Source: Salegentibacter salegens (GTDB taxonomy: Bacteria > Bacteroidota > Bacteroidia > Flavobacteriales > Flavobacteriaceae). From it: a stretch of 64,000 nt of DNA. Position numbers and translations under genes: made by a program. The stretch is from contig NZ_LT670848.1 in NCBI RefSeq assembly GCF_900142975.1, positions 3,038,001 to 3,102,000 of the forward strand. The letters are read 5' to 3'. A model generated the notes under the pieces. That model had not been told where the DNA came from and searched no databases. It saw nothing but the letters and a program-made list of their open reading frames with translations. Positions within the stretch are counted from its first letter, which is position 1. Each line of letters begins with the position of its first letter. Below are positions 44,927 through 54,273 of this stretch, in pieces.

Positions 44927-46291
44927 ATGAAGAAATTTATTTCGCTAATAGCTGTTCTGGCCTTGCTTTCAAGCTGTGGGCGTGGAGATCGTGGACAGCT
45001 GGTTGGTGCGAAAGGGGAGAAGTGGAATCCGGAGAAACCACTTGGGATGACATTAATTCCTGGAGGTTCATTTATAATGGGAAAGTCTGATGATGATATC
45101 GCAGGCCAACGTAATGCACCACCTAAAACGGTGACAGTGCGTTCTTTCTATATGGATGAAACCGAAATTACTAATGCCGAATACCGCCAATTTGTTAATG
45201 ATGTTAAAGATTCTATTGTTAGAACCGAATTAGCAATCATGGCTGAGAATATGGGCGAAGCTGAAGGTTCTGGCGGGATTGGAGATTATGCTTTTATGGA
45301 TGCCGATGAAGGTGATATGACGCCTTATGAAGAATATATGCTGAATACCTACGGCCAGGGTGGTCCATCTGATACCTATGAGAACCGTCGTTTAAATAAA
45401 GATATAGACATAATTTGGGACACCGAAGATTATCCTGATGTTTATTATGCTGAAGTTATGGATATGATGTATATCCCGATGGAAGAGGTGTATAACGGCC
45501 AGCGCACCATAGATGTAGAAAAATTAAAGTTCACTTATACCTGGATGGATGTGCAGGGTGCTGCTAAGAAGCAGGGAAATAGAAGTGAATATATAAAAAG
45601 AGAAGAAATTCAGATTTATCCTGATACTACAGTTTGGATAAGAGATTTCAATTATTCCTATAACGAGCCTATGCATAATGATTACTTCTGGCATAGTGCT
45701 TTTGACGATTACCCTGTGGTAGGAGTTACCTGGAAACAGGCAAGAGCCTTTACACAATGGAGAACTTTATATCATAATTATTACCGGAGAGAAAAAGATG
45801 AGCATAACGTACCTTCTTATCGTTTACCAACCGAGGGTGAATGGGAATACGCTGCGCGTGGTGGTTTAGAAGGAGCTACTTATCCTTGGGGAGGTCCTTA
45901 CGCCAAAAACGATCGCGGATGTTTTATGGCTAACTTTAAACCATTAAGAGGAGATTACGCGGCAGATCAGGCACTTTATACTGTAGAAGCTCAATCTTAC
46001 GACCCTAATGATTACGGTTTGTATAATATGGCCGGAAACGTGGCAGAGTGGGTAGATTCTTCTTACGATCCCGCTTCTTATGAATATATGTCTTCAATGA
46101 ACCCTACAGTAAATAATCCCGACGATATGCGAAAAGTAGTTCGGGGAGGTTCCTGGAAAGATGTAGCTTATTTCCTTCAGGTAAGTTCAAGAGATTATGA
46201 ATATGCAGATTCTGCGAGAAGCTATATTGGCTTTAGAACAGTTCAGGATTACCTCGGAACAGATGTTACCCTAAATCAACCTAACAGATAA
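44927..46291 (+). CDS. gldK: gliding motility lipoprotein GldK
   Basis: A 454-residue outer-membrane lipoprotein with lipobox LLSSCGRGDRG. The mature protein has the formylglycine-generating-enzyme/sulfatase-modifying-factor fold: MTLIPGGSFIMGKSDDD, YMDETEITNAEYRQF, YRLPTEGEWEYAARGG, YNMAGNVAEWVDSSY and VRGGSWKD. In T9SS, GldK forms a periplasmic ring with GldN. The ATG at 44927 gives a proper signal peptide; the TTG 27 bases earlier does not. It heads gldKLMN, one of the best markers of the phylum in this window. Confidence 0.95.
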   Translation: MKKFISLIAVLALLSSCGRGDRGQLVGAKGEKWNPEKPLGMTLIPGGSFIMGKSDDDIAGQRNAPPKTVTVRSFYMDETEITNAEYRQFVNDVKDSIVRTELAIMAENMGEAEGSGGIGDYAFMDADEGDMTPYEEYMLNTYGQGGPSDTYENRRLNKDIDIIWDTEDYPDVYYAEVMDMMYIPMEEVYNGQRTIDVEKLKFTYTWMDVQGAAKKQGNRSEYIKREEIQIYPDTTVWIRDFNYSYNEPMHNDYFWHSAFDDYPVVGVTWKQARAFTQWRTLYHNYYRREKDEHNVPSYRLPTEGEWEYAARGGLEGATYPWGGPYAKNDRGCFMANFKPLRGDYAADQALYTVEAQSYDPNDYGLYNMAGNVAEWVDSSYDPASYEYMSSMNPTVNNPDDMRKVVRGGSWKDVAYFLQVSSRDYEYADSARSYIGFRTVQDYLGTDVTLNQPNR

Positions 46292-46338
46292 TTAACAACC
46301 TATTTAACCATTAGAAAATCTAAATCTATTTTATTATT

Positions 46339-47001
46339 ATGGCAAAATCGAATTCAACAAAGAGAATAACAAACATGGTGTACGGTTTAGGTGCATCAGT
46401 TGTAATATTAGGTGCGCTTTTTAAAATTATGCACTGGCCATTTGCAAACCCAATGCTTATTGCAGGTCTTGTAGTAGAGGCTTTTGTATTTGCATATTCT
46501 GCATTTGAACCTACAGATGATGACCTTGACTGGTCTTTAGTTTATCCTGAATTAGCCGGTGGACAGGGAAGTGGCCGTAGCGCTACGGTAATTGAGGAAG
46601 ACAAAGAAACTCAGGGCCAACTTTCTAAGAAATTAGATGAAATGCTTAAGGAAGCTAAGATAGATGCGAGTTTAATGAGCAGCCTTGGAGAAAGCATTCG
46701 TAATTTTGAAGGAGCTGCAAAAGGGATCGCTCCAACCGTAGATTCAATGGCGTCTCAAAAGAAATACAGCGAAGAGCTTACTACAGCTGCTACGCAAATG
46801 GAAACATTAAACAATATTTATAAGGCTCAGGTAGAATCAGCCTCACGTCAGGCAGAAATCAACCAGGAGGTTGCAGAGAATGCCGGTAAATTAAATCAGG
46901 AAATGGGATCTCTTGCAGCTAACCTTTCTTCTTTAAACGGAGTTTATGGTGGTATGCTTACTGCTATGAATGGTACCCGCAACGGTGTGCCGACTAATTA
47001 G
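46339..47001 (+). CDS. gldL: gliding motility/T9SS motor protein GldL
   Basis: A 220-residue inner-membrane protein. The N-terminal RITNMVYGLGASVVILGALFKIMHWPFANPMLIAGLVVEAFVFAYSAFEP holds both membrane helices, including the conserved Lys/His/Glu residues implicated in proton flow. The remainder is a cytosolic helical tail. GldL and GldM form the motor that powers type IX secretion and gliding. It lies 47 bases after gldK. Confidence 0.96.
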   Translation: MAKSNSTKRITNMVYGLGASVVILGALFKIMHWPFANPMLIAGLVVEAFVFAYSAFEPTDDDLDWSLVYPELAGGQGSGRSATVIEEDKETQGQLSKKLDEMLKEAKIDASLMSSLGESIRNFEGAAKGIAPTVDSMASQKKYSEELTTAATQMETLNNIYKAQVESASRQAEINQEVAENAGKLNQEMGSLAANLSSLNGVYGGMLTAMNGTRNGVPTN

Positions 47002-47055
47002 TGAAATTATTGCCCCTGAAAACCTAAATTATTAAAGAACAAAACTAATTAGCAC

Positions 47056-48600
47056 ATGGCGTCTGGAAAACAAACCCCAAGACAGAAGATGATTAACCTG
47101 ATGTATCTGGTTTTCATCGCGATGATGGCACTAAATATGTCTAAGGAAGTATTAACAGCCTTCGGTCAAATGAATGAAGACCTGGAGGAATCTAATGCTA
47201 CTACATCGCAACGTAATGATATGGCAATGGCCGGTTTAGCCGCCAAAGCCGAAGAACAACCTGCAAAATATGAAGAATTAAAAGCTAAAGCTGAACAAAT
47301 AAGTACACTTTCTGATAATCTTTATGCTACCGTTGGTAATCTTAAAGAAGAATTATTGGCCGATTTTGATGCTGAAGATAGAAGCAATTATGAAGCTATG
47401 GACCGTGCAGATAAGTTAGATAACTTATTTTTTGCGAGTGGAAGAGTAACTCCAAGAGGAGAAGAATTTGTTGCAGCTATAGACAATTATAGAAATGAAG
47501 TACTTAGTATTCTGGGAGATGGTTTTCCACAGATTAGAAGGGAAGTAGCTAAAGATTTTTCTACTGAAGAAGTAACTAATAATGAAAACGTAACCAAACC
47601 CTGGTTAACCTATAATTATCAGGGATTTCCTTTAATAGCATCTCTTACAAAGCTTACTCAAATACAAACTGATGTTAGAAATACCGAAAATGATATTTTA
47701 TCATCAATGCTTGAAGGGCAGTTGCAAAGTGATGTTTCTTTAACCAATTATCAAGCGATAGTAGTGCCAGATAAAACTGCCTTTTTTAGTGGCGAAAACT
47801 TTAAAGGTAAAGTTGTGCTGGGGCGTGTAGATCCTACTTTAAAGTTTGAAAATGTTACTATAAACGGAAATAAAGTAGAAAGCACCCAGGCAGGACAGGT
47901 TATGTTAGATTTCCCTGCGGGAAATGTAGGAGAGAAAGAAATTAACGGCGAGCTTCAGTTTAAGGAAGGAGACTCTATTGTAAGAATTCCTATTAATAGT
48001 TCTTACGCGGTTATTCCAAAACCTAATTCAGCGGTAATTTCAGCTGATAAAATGAATGTACTTTATCGTGGGGTTCAAAACCCAATGACGATTTCCATTC
48101 CTGGTGTTGGTAGTATTAGCGCTCAGGCACCCGGACTTTCATCTGCTGGTGGCGCCGGACAGTACGTGATGAATGTTACTAGCTTACAAGCAAGAGAAGT
48201 AGCTATTAATGTGAGTGGTAAGCTTCCTGGTGGAGAAACCGTTTCAGACAGTAAAACGTTTAGAATTAAAGATATTCCAAGACCGGCCGGAACGGTTAGA
48301 GGTGAAGATGGATCTGTGCAAATGCAACGTAATAGTTTAGAAGTTTCTACTATTGGAGCTACACTTCCAGACTTTGATTTTAATCTTGATCTTAACGTAA
48401 CAGGATTTAGTTTTAAAGTACCGGGACAACCAACTATTCAGGTTAACGGTAGTAGATTAGATGATAGAGCAAAAGCAGCTCTAAGAAGAGCAGGACGAGG
48501 AGAATCTGTTCAAATTTTTGATATTCAGGCGGGTATCTCTGGTAACTCTGGATATAAACTGAAGAAAGTTTCTCCAGTTGTTATAGAGTTGACAAATTAA
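47056..48600 (+). CDS. gldM: gliding motility/T9SS motor protein GldM
   Basis: A 514-residue protein with one N-terminal membrane helix (ALNMSKEVLTAFGQMNEDLEESN at its end; helix about residues 10-32) and a long periplasmic part of stacked domains reaching the GldKN ring. MASGKQTPRQKMINLMYLVFIAMMALNMSKE is the diagnostic start. It couples the GldL motor across the periplasm. It is 54 bases after gldL. Confidence 0.96.
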   Translation: MASGKQTPRQKMINLMYLVFIAMMALNMSKEVLTAFGQMNEDLEESNATTSQRNDMAMAGLAAKAEEQPAKYEELKAKAEQISTLSDNLYATVGNLKEELLADFDAEDRSNYEAMDRADKLDNLFFASGRVTPRGEEFVAAIDNYRNEVLSILGDGFPQIRREVAKDFSTEEVTNNENVTKPWLTYNYQGFPLIASLTKLTQIQTDVRNTENDILSSMLEGQLQSDVSLTNYQAIVVPDKTAFFSGENFKGKVVLGRVDPTLKFENVTINGNKVESTQAGQVMLDFPAGNVGEKEINGELQFKEGDSIVRIPINSSYAVIPKPNSAVISADKMNVLYRGVQNPMTISIPGVGSISAQAPGLSSAGGAGQYVMNVTSLQAREVAINVSGKLPGGETVSDSKTFRIKDIPRPAGTVRGEDGSVQMQRNSLEVSTIGATLPDFDFNLDLNVTGFSFKVPGQPTIQVNGSRLDDRAKAALRRAGRGESVQIFDIQAGISGNSGYKLKKVSPVVIELTN

Positions 48601-48613
48601 TAAAATTTAGAAG

Positions 48614-49507
48614 ATGAATTGGAGAGGATTTTTATTGAATGCTTTGGTATTGTCTTTCACAATAGCATCTTTTGGGCAGGCAAATATTTTAAATGCTAAA
48701 GACCCAGAGGATATTGGTAAGAAAACCGAAGCCCAGATTCAAAGTGACATTAATGATAAGCCACTTGAATATGGATACATTGAAGATCGTGATGTATTAT
48801 GGTCTAAAAACATATGGGAAAAAATAGATCTTGATGAAAGGGTTAATTTTCCACTGTATTACCCAATAGATACTAATAATATTGGGAATAACCGTAGGGC
48901 CTTATACGATGTTTTGGTTACCGCTATTAAAAACGGTAAAATTGAAAACATTTATGCCGATTCTTATTTTAATGAAAAGAGAACGCTTAAAGATATTGAA
49001 GCAACCTTATCTAAAGTAGATACTACAGATCTTGGTATTGAGCAGTATAATGCTGGTGAAGAGGTTGAAGAACAATTTATTGATAGAAGGGATCTTAGTG
49101 CCGCTGATATAGCCGAATATCATATTCGTGGAATGTGGTATTTTGACAAACGCCAGGCTGAATTAAAATATAGATTACTCGGAATAGCTCCCGTAGCTCC
49201 CGATGTAAACTTTATTGATTCTGGCCAAACCGATCTTGTTGAATTATTCTGGGTTTGGTTTCCAGACGCCAGGGAAGTATTACACGAAAATAAAGCTTTT
49301 ACAGGCACTAGCTCGGCGCAAACCGTCACCTTTGATCATTTGCTGAATTCAAGAAGATTTGATGCCATGATCTACAAGGAAGATAATGTGTACGGAGATC
49401 GTGAAGTAGATGAGTATATTGTTGATAATGCATTTATGGAGCTTTTAGAAGCTCAACGTATAAAAGAACAAATAAGAAACTTTGAGCTGGATATGTGGAA
49501 TTACTAA
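48614..49507 (+). CDS. gldN: gliding motility/T9SS ring protein GldN
   Basis: A 297-residue periplasmic protein with a signal peptide ending near SFGQ (residue ~22). ANILNAKDPEDIGKKTEAQIQSD, DRDVLWSKNIWEKIDLDERVNFPLYYP and GMWYFDKRQAELKYRLLGIAP are family signatures. It partners GldK in the ring. It starts 13 bases after gldM; a terminator follows, closing the operon. Confidence 0.95.
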   Translation: MNWRGFLLNALVLSFTIASFGQANILNAKDPEDIGKKTEAQIQSDINDKPLEYGYIEDRDVLWSKNIWEKIDLDERVNFPLYYPIDTNNIGNNRRALYDVLVTAIKNGKIENIYADSYFNEKRTLKDIEATLSKVDTTDLGIEQYNAGEEVEEQFIDRRDLSAADIAEYHIRGMWYFDKRQAELKYRLLGIAPVAPDVNFIDSGQTDLVELFWVWFPDAREVLHENKAFTGTSSAQTVTFDHLLNSRRFDAMIYKEDNVYGDREVDEYIVDNAFMELLEAQRIKEQIRNFELDMWNY

Positions 49508-49533
49508 TCCTCCAAAGTTTTGAAATTAATTTG

Positions 49534-49559
49534 AAAGCGTTCCCTATGGAACGCTTTTT
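49534..49559 (+). terminator. terminator of the gldKLMN operon
   Basis: Arms AAAGCGTTCC and GGAACGCTTT with a CTAT loop followed by T residues, 27 bases past the gldN stop. Confidence 0.92.
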
Positions 49560-49604
49560 CATTTTTAAAGGGCAGGTTAAACTATAAATTTTTATTTTTA
49601 AACT

Positions 49605-50660
49605 ATGTTAGATTATATAGTAGTTGGATTAGGTTTAAGCGGAATTGCAATTAGCCGCAGACTGGAAGAAAGAAATAAGAATTTCATAGTTTTTGAAGAT
49701 AATTCCCAAAAATCTTCCCTGGTGGCCGGCGGATTATTTAATCCGGTAATTCTTAAACGATTTACACTTGTCTGGAATGCAAATGAACAAATGAAAATTG
49801 CTATTCCGTTTTATAAAGAAATGGAAACACAATTACAAGCTAAGATTGTTTATCCCATAGAGATTTATAGAAAATTCTTCTCAGCCGAAGAGCAGAACAA
49901 TTGGTTTGAAGCAGCCGATAAGCCTTTACTTTCAGAATATTTAGATACAAACCTGGTTAAAGATATTAATCCCAATATTCCTTCAGAATTTTCATTTGGC
50001 AGGGTTCGGCAAACCGGGGTGATTGATACCGATATTCTCATAAAAGAATACCGAAATTATTTAAAAAATGAAGACAAAATTCAATTTGAAAGATTTGATT
50101 ATGCCGCTCTTCAGATTAATGAAGATTCAGTAAGTTATAATGGAATTTCAGCGAAGCAAATTATTTTTTGCGAAGGTTTTGGAATGCAACATAACCCTTT
50201 CTTTAATTATCTTCCGCTACGCGGGAATAAAGGAGAATATATTACCATTTACGCTGAAGCGCTTCAACTTAAAGAAGCGGTAAAATCTTCAGTTTTTATT
50301 ATTCCATTGGGAAATGATTTATATAAGGTTGGCGCCACTTATAATAACCAGGACAAAGATCCACAACCCGGTGAGGCGGCGCGACAAGAGTTAGTAAAGA
50401 AAATTACACAGCTTATTACCTGTAAGTTTGAAGTGGTAGACCAGTCGGCGGGAATTAGGCCTGCCAGTAAAGATAGAAAGCCAATGTTGGGAAGGCATCC
50501 AAAGTACAAAAACCTCTATTGCTGTAATGGTTTTGGAAGTAGAGGAGTGCTTATTTCCCCAATGGTTTCAAAACAATTAATTGAATTTATTGAAAACGAA
50601 GTTCAGCTTCCGCCAGAGATAGATTTACAAAGATTCAGCAAAAAACATTATACTGACTAA
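49605..50660 (+). CDS. FAD-dependent oxidoreductase, D-amino-acid oxidase family
   Basis: A 351-residue flavoprotein of the DAO fold. The FAD loop VGLGLSGIAISRRLEE starts at residue 7, followed by FEDNSQKSSLVAGGLFNPV; the C-terminal flavin-closing region is AGIRPASKDRKPMLGRHPKYKNLYCCNGFGSRGV. It probably oxidises an amine or amino acid, substrate unknown. It is a single gene whose last 4 bases overlap the convergent DUF983 gene. Confidence 0.82.
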   Translation: MLDYIVVGLGLSGIAISRRLEERNKNFIVFEDNSQKSSLVAGGLFNPVILKRFTLVWNANEQMKIAIPFYKEMETQLQAKIVYPIEIYRKFFSAEEQNNWFEAADKPLLSEYLDTNLVKDINPNIPSEFSFGRVRQTGVIDTDILIKEYRNYLKNEDKIQFERFDYAALQINEDSVSYNGISAKQIIFCEGFGMQHNPFFNYLPLRGNKGEYITIYAEALQLKEAVKSSVFIIPLGNDLYKVGATYNNQDKDPQPGEAARQELVKKITQLITCKFEVVDQSAGIRPASKDRKPMLGRHPKYKNLYCCNGFGSRGVLISPMVSKQLIEFIENEVQLPPEIDLQRFSKKHYTD

Positions 50661-51043
50661 TTCTTACCTGCACCTGGTTTGTAGTGTAGAAAGAGATTAA
50701 TCCAAATATTGCGCGATAATCTTATAATTAGCGGCATAAATACCACCAGCGTGCCTATAATAACCCAAAAAGAGGTCATTAAGCCACCGCCAAGAAAAAA
50801 ATAGGCGATTACGAAGGCAGCAACGGCAAAAGCAATTCCAACGCCATAACTCACATACATAGCTCCAAAAAAGAACGAAGGTTCTATTTTATATTTAGTG
50901 CCGCAGTGAGAACAGCGCTCATGCATATCAAAAACGCGGTTTAATTTATAGGGATTACTTTCCTTATACATGCTTTCTTCGTGGCACACTGGGCAGGTTC
51001 CTGTAAGGATACTGTAAAGTTTACTTCCTTTTAAAAAAATCAT
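50657..51043 (-). CDS. DUF983 family zinc-ribbon membrane protein
   Basis: A 128-residue protein. Two CxxC pairs (CPVCHEES, CSHCGTKY) form a probable zinc ribbon in the first 45 residues, followed by two membrane helices (about 55-80 and 84-107). The family is widespread in Bacteroidota and Alphaproteobacteria and uncharacterised. It converges on the DAO gene and is divergent from the ABC-F gene. Confidence 0.83.
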   Translation of the reverse strand: MIFLKGSKLYSILTGTCPVCHEESMYKESNPYKLNRVFDMHERCSHCGTKYKIEPSFFFGAMYVSYGVGIAFAVAAFVIAYFFLGGGLMTSFWVIIGTLVVFMPLIIRLSRNIWINLFLHYKPGAGKN

Positions 51044-51150
51044 AATTGGTTTTCAGGGAGTTATAAGTTTAGTCGAGGGTTTAGATTGGGAGAAAACATA
51101 TTTTTTTCACGTTGTAAATTTAGGCATATTTGCAAAAATAAAATCAACAA

Positions 51151-53070
51151 ATGCTTAATATTCATAATCTCTCTGTTTCTTTTGGCGGAGAATATCTTTT
51201 TGAAGAAATAACCTTTAGACTTGGCGCTGGAGATCGCGTGGGACTAATTGGAAAGAATGGGGCCGGAAAATCTACAATGCTTAAAATTCTATCCGGTGAG
51301 CAGGAATATGACGGCGGGCAGATTGCACGTGATAAAGAACTGAATATTGGTTTTTTAAAACAGGATATAGATTTTGAACAGGGTCGTAGTGTTTTGGAAG
51401 AAGCGCAACAGGCTTTTGTTGAAATAAAGAAACTCGAAAAGCAAATTGATGAAATTAACCATCAATTAGCCACCCGCACCGATTACGAAAGTGAATCTTA
51501 CACCCAACTTATTCAGGATTTAAGTGAGATAACACATACCTACGAAATAATTGGCGGTTATAATTATGAAGGGGATACCGAAAAGGTGTTATTTGGGCTT
51601 GGTTTTCAGCGGGAACAATTCGATAAACTCACCGAAACTTTTTCAGGAGGTTGGAGAATGCGAATAGAACTTGCGAAACTTTTGCTTCAAAATAATGATA
51701 TTCTGTTACTGGATGAGCCTACTAACCACCTGGATATTGAAAGTATTATCTGGTTGGAGAATTTCCTTAATAATTATTCAGGTTGTGTAATTATTGTTTC
51801 TCACGATAAAATGTTCCTGGATAATGTTACCAACAGAACTATAGAAATTTCGCTGGGTCAAATTTACGATTTCAGTAAGCCGTATTCTAAATACCTTGTA
51901 CTTAGGGAAGAGTTAAGAGAACAACAACTGGCCGCACAAAAAAATCAGCAAAAGGAAATTGAACAAACCGAAAAACTCATCGATAAATTTCGGGCAAAAG
52001 CTTCAAAAGCTTCTATGGCACAATCGCTTATCAAGAAACTTGATAAAATAGACCGAATTGAGGTAGATGAAGATGATAATGCGGTGATGAATGTGAGTTT
52101 TCCCATTTCTATTCAACCTGGGAAAGTGGTTATAGAAGCCGAAGCAATTGGTAAGGCTTATGGCAATAATCAGGTTTTAAAGAATATTGATCTTTTAATT
52201 GAACGCGGAAGCAAAATTGCCTTTGTGGGTCAAAACGGCCAGGGTAAAACCACGCTCGCAAAAATTATAATTGATGAAATTTCTTATGAAGGGCATTTAA
52301 AACTGGGGCACAATGTTCAGTTAGGATATTTTGCGCAAAATCAAGCCGATTACCTGGATGGTGAAAAAACCGTATTGGATATTATGATTGATTCTGCCAA
52401 TGAAAAGAATAGAAGTAAGGTTCGTGATATGTTGGGTTCATTTCTCTTTAGAGGAGATGAAGTATCTAAGAAAGTGAAAGTGCTTTCAGGAGGGGAAAGA
52501 AACCGTTTGGCGTTGTGTAAGCTCATGCTACAGCCTTTTAACGTGCTTATAATGGATGAGCCTACCAACCACCTTGATATTAAATCTAAGAACGTGCTAA
52601 AAGAAGCATTAAACAGGTTTGAAGGAACTTTAATAATTGTTTCTCACGACAGGGATTTTCTACAGGGCCTTTCCAATAAAGTTTATGAGTTTAAGGATAC
52701 GAAAATCAAGGAATATCTAGGCGATATAAATTACTTTTTAGATCAGCGTAAGCTGGAAAATATGCGTAGTGTTGAGAAAAAGGACAAGGCAGCGAAAGTG
52801 CAAAAAGATTCTGCCGGTTCTAACAACAAAAAAGCCTACAAAGACCAAAAGAAGGTAAAATCTTTAAAGAATAGACTTAGTAATACCGAATCTAAGATTA
52901 CGAAACTGGAAAAAGATCTTGAAGCACGTGATATGGAATTAGCTACAAATTATGATGAAGTTGTAGCCAAACCGGGATATTTAGATAAGTATAAAACAAA
53001 GAAGAAAGAGCTAAATTCCCTGATGAAAGAATGGGAAGAAATTCAGGAAAGTTTGGATAGTTTAGCATAA
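51151..53070 (+). CDS. ABC-F family ATPase
   Basis: A 639-residue soluble protein with two ABC domains and no membrane part. Domain 1 has GLIGKNGAGKST, FSGGWRMRIELAKLLL and LLLDEPTNHLD; domain 2 has VGQNGQGKTTLA, LSGGERNRLALCKLML and LIMDEPTNHLD. An interdomain linker (about 240-320) and a C-terminal coiled coil rich in Lys/Glu are as in Uup-type proteins. ABC-F proteins act on ribosomes (translation factors or antibiotic protection) or, for Uup, in DNA/ribosome maintenance. The coiled-coil tail favours the Uup/YdiF type. Confidence 0.92.
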   Translation: MLNIHNLSVSFGGEYLFEEITFRLGAGDRVGLIGKNGAGKSTMLKILSGEQEYDGGQIARDKELNIGFLKQDIDFEQGRSVLEEAQQAFVEIKKLEKQIDEINHQLATRTDYESESYTQLIQDLSEITHTYEIIGGYNYEGDTEKVLFGLGFQREQFDKLTETFSGGWRMRIELAKLLLQNNDILLLDEPTNHLDIESIIWLENFLNNYSGCVIIVSHDKMFLDNVTNRTIEISLGQIYDFSKPYSKYLVLREELREQQLAAQKNQQKEIEQTEKLIDKFRAKASKASMAQSLIKKLDKIDRIEVDEDDNAVMNVSFPISIQPGKVVIEAEAIGKAYGNNQVLKNIDLLIERGSKIAFVGQNGQGKTTLAKIIIDEISYEGHLKLGHNVQLGYFAQNQADYLDGEKTVLDIMIDSANEKNRSKVRDMLGSFLFRGDEVSKKVKVLSGGERNRLALCKLMLQPFNVLIMDEPTNHLDIKSKNVLKEALNRFEGTLIIVSHDRDFLQGLSNKVYEFKDTKIKEYLGDINYFLDQRKLENMRSVEKKDKAAKVQKDSAGSNNKKAYKDQKKVKSLKNRLSNTESKITKLEKDLEARDMELATNYDEVVAKPGYLDKYKTKKKELNSLMKEWEEIQESLDSLA

Positions 53071-53089
53071 ACAATTCTTATAATTTCAA

Positions 53090-53109
53090 GTTTAAATTAA
53101 ACCAATTGG
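53090..53109. promoter_or_regulatory. adjacent palindromes before the RND operon
   Basis: GTTTAA-A-TTAAAC (53090-53102) abuts CCAATTGG (53102-53109), 22 bases upstream of the adaptor gene start. Either could be an operator. No regulator gene is adjacent and AT-rich palindromes arise easily by chance. Confidence 0.25.
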
Positions 53110-53130
53110 GCAAATAGGGGTCTTACACAC

Positions 53131-54273
53131 ATGGATAAACGCAAAATCATACTTTCTATACTGGGAGTATTACTTATTGTTTTAGCCGTTTTTGGCGCAA
53201 AAGCAATTATTGATAGTAATGTAAAAGAAGTACCTGAGACTACCAAAGTAGTAAAAAATGTATTTGTAGAAACTGTTCAAAACCGAAAGGTTCCTATAAT
53301 AGTTCCCGCTAATGGGAATGTTACCGCCCTTAAAAAAATGGAACTTTTCTCTGAAGTAGAAGGGATTTTCCAGTATAGCAGTAAAAATTTTAGGCCCGGG
53401 CAACGATATAATAGAGGTCAGGTGCTTTTAAGTATTAATTCTGAAGAATATGCTGCAAGTGTGCGCTCGGCTAAAAGTGAATTATTCAATAATATCACAT
53501 CCATTATGCCCGATCTTAGAATGGATTATCCAGATTCCTTTCAGAAATGGCAAAATTACCTGGATAATTTTGATGTAAACAGTACCACCAAACCCCTGCC
53601 TGAGCCAGATTCAGATAAAGAAAAATATTTTATTACCGGTCGCGGAATACAATCGGCTTATTACGAAATAAAAAATCTTGAAGAGCGCCTTCGAAAGTTT
53701 AATATAGTGGCCCCATTTGATGGAGTTTTAACTGAAGCAGCCGTTAATCCCGGAACTTTGGTAAGACCCGGCCAGAAACTTGGTGAATTTATAGATCCTT
53801 CGGTTTACGAACTGGAAGTAGCCGTTGGAAAAAAGTTTTCAGATTTATTGAAAATTGGCGAAGATGTGGCGCTTCAGGATCTAGATGGTAATCAAACCTA
53901 TACCGGTACCGTAAGCAGAATAAATGCCAGGGTAGACCGCGCCTCGCAAACCATCCAGGTTTTTATAAGAATTGAAGCTCCTGATATTCGGGAGGGAATG
54001 TACCTGGAGGCAAAATTAGATGCCCGTGATGAGGAAAATGCGATAGAAATTGCAAGAGAGTTATTGGTAGATCGTTCTAAAGTTTACGTGGTAAAAGATA
54101 GCGTGATGGTTTTAGAAGACATTAATCCTGTTTATTTTTCCAGCAATAAAGTGGTGATAAAGGGCCTTGAAGATGGCGATAAACTGGTTTCAGCTCCTGT
54201 TCCCGGTGCACACCCAGGAATGAAAGTGCAAATACAGGAACAGGAAGACACTGCTAAAGCCGAGGAATTTTGA
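53131..54273 (+). CDS. RND efflux periplasmic adaptor subunit
   Basis: A 380-residue membrane fusion protein. One N-terminal membrane helix (residues ~5-26), then a lipoyl/barrel-sandwich part split by a short helical hairpin (VIVPANGNVTALKKMELFSEVEG ... FNIVAPFDGVLTEAAVNPGTLVRPGQKLGEF), and beta-barrel and membrane-proximal domains. The hairpin is short, around 60-90 residues. It joins the RND pump to TolC. Its stop overlaps the pump start (TTG inside the TTTTGA end), so translation is coupled. Confidence 0.9.
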   Translation: MDKRKIILSILGVLLIVLAVFGAKAIIDSNVKEVPETTKVVKNVFVETVQNRKVPIIVPANGNVTALKKMELFSEVEGIFQYSSKNFRPGQRYNRGQVLLSINSEEYAASVRSAKSELFNNITSIMPDLRMDYPDSFQKWQNYLDNFDVNSTTKPLPEPDSDKEKYFITGRGIQSAYYEIKNLEERLRKFNIVAPFDGVLTEAAVNPGTLVRPGQKLGEFIDPSVYELEVAVGKKFSDLLKIGEDVALQDLDGNQTYTGTVSRINARVDRASQTIQVFIRIEAPDIREGMYLEAKLDARDEENAIEIARELLVDRSKVYVVKDSVMVLEDINPVYFSSNKVVIKGLEDGDKLVSAPVPGAHPGMKVQIQEQEDTAKAEEF

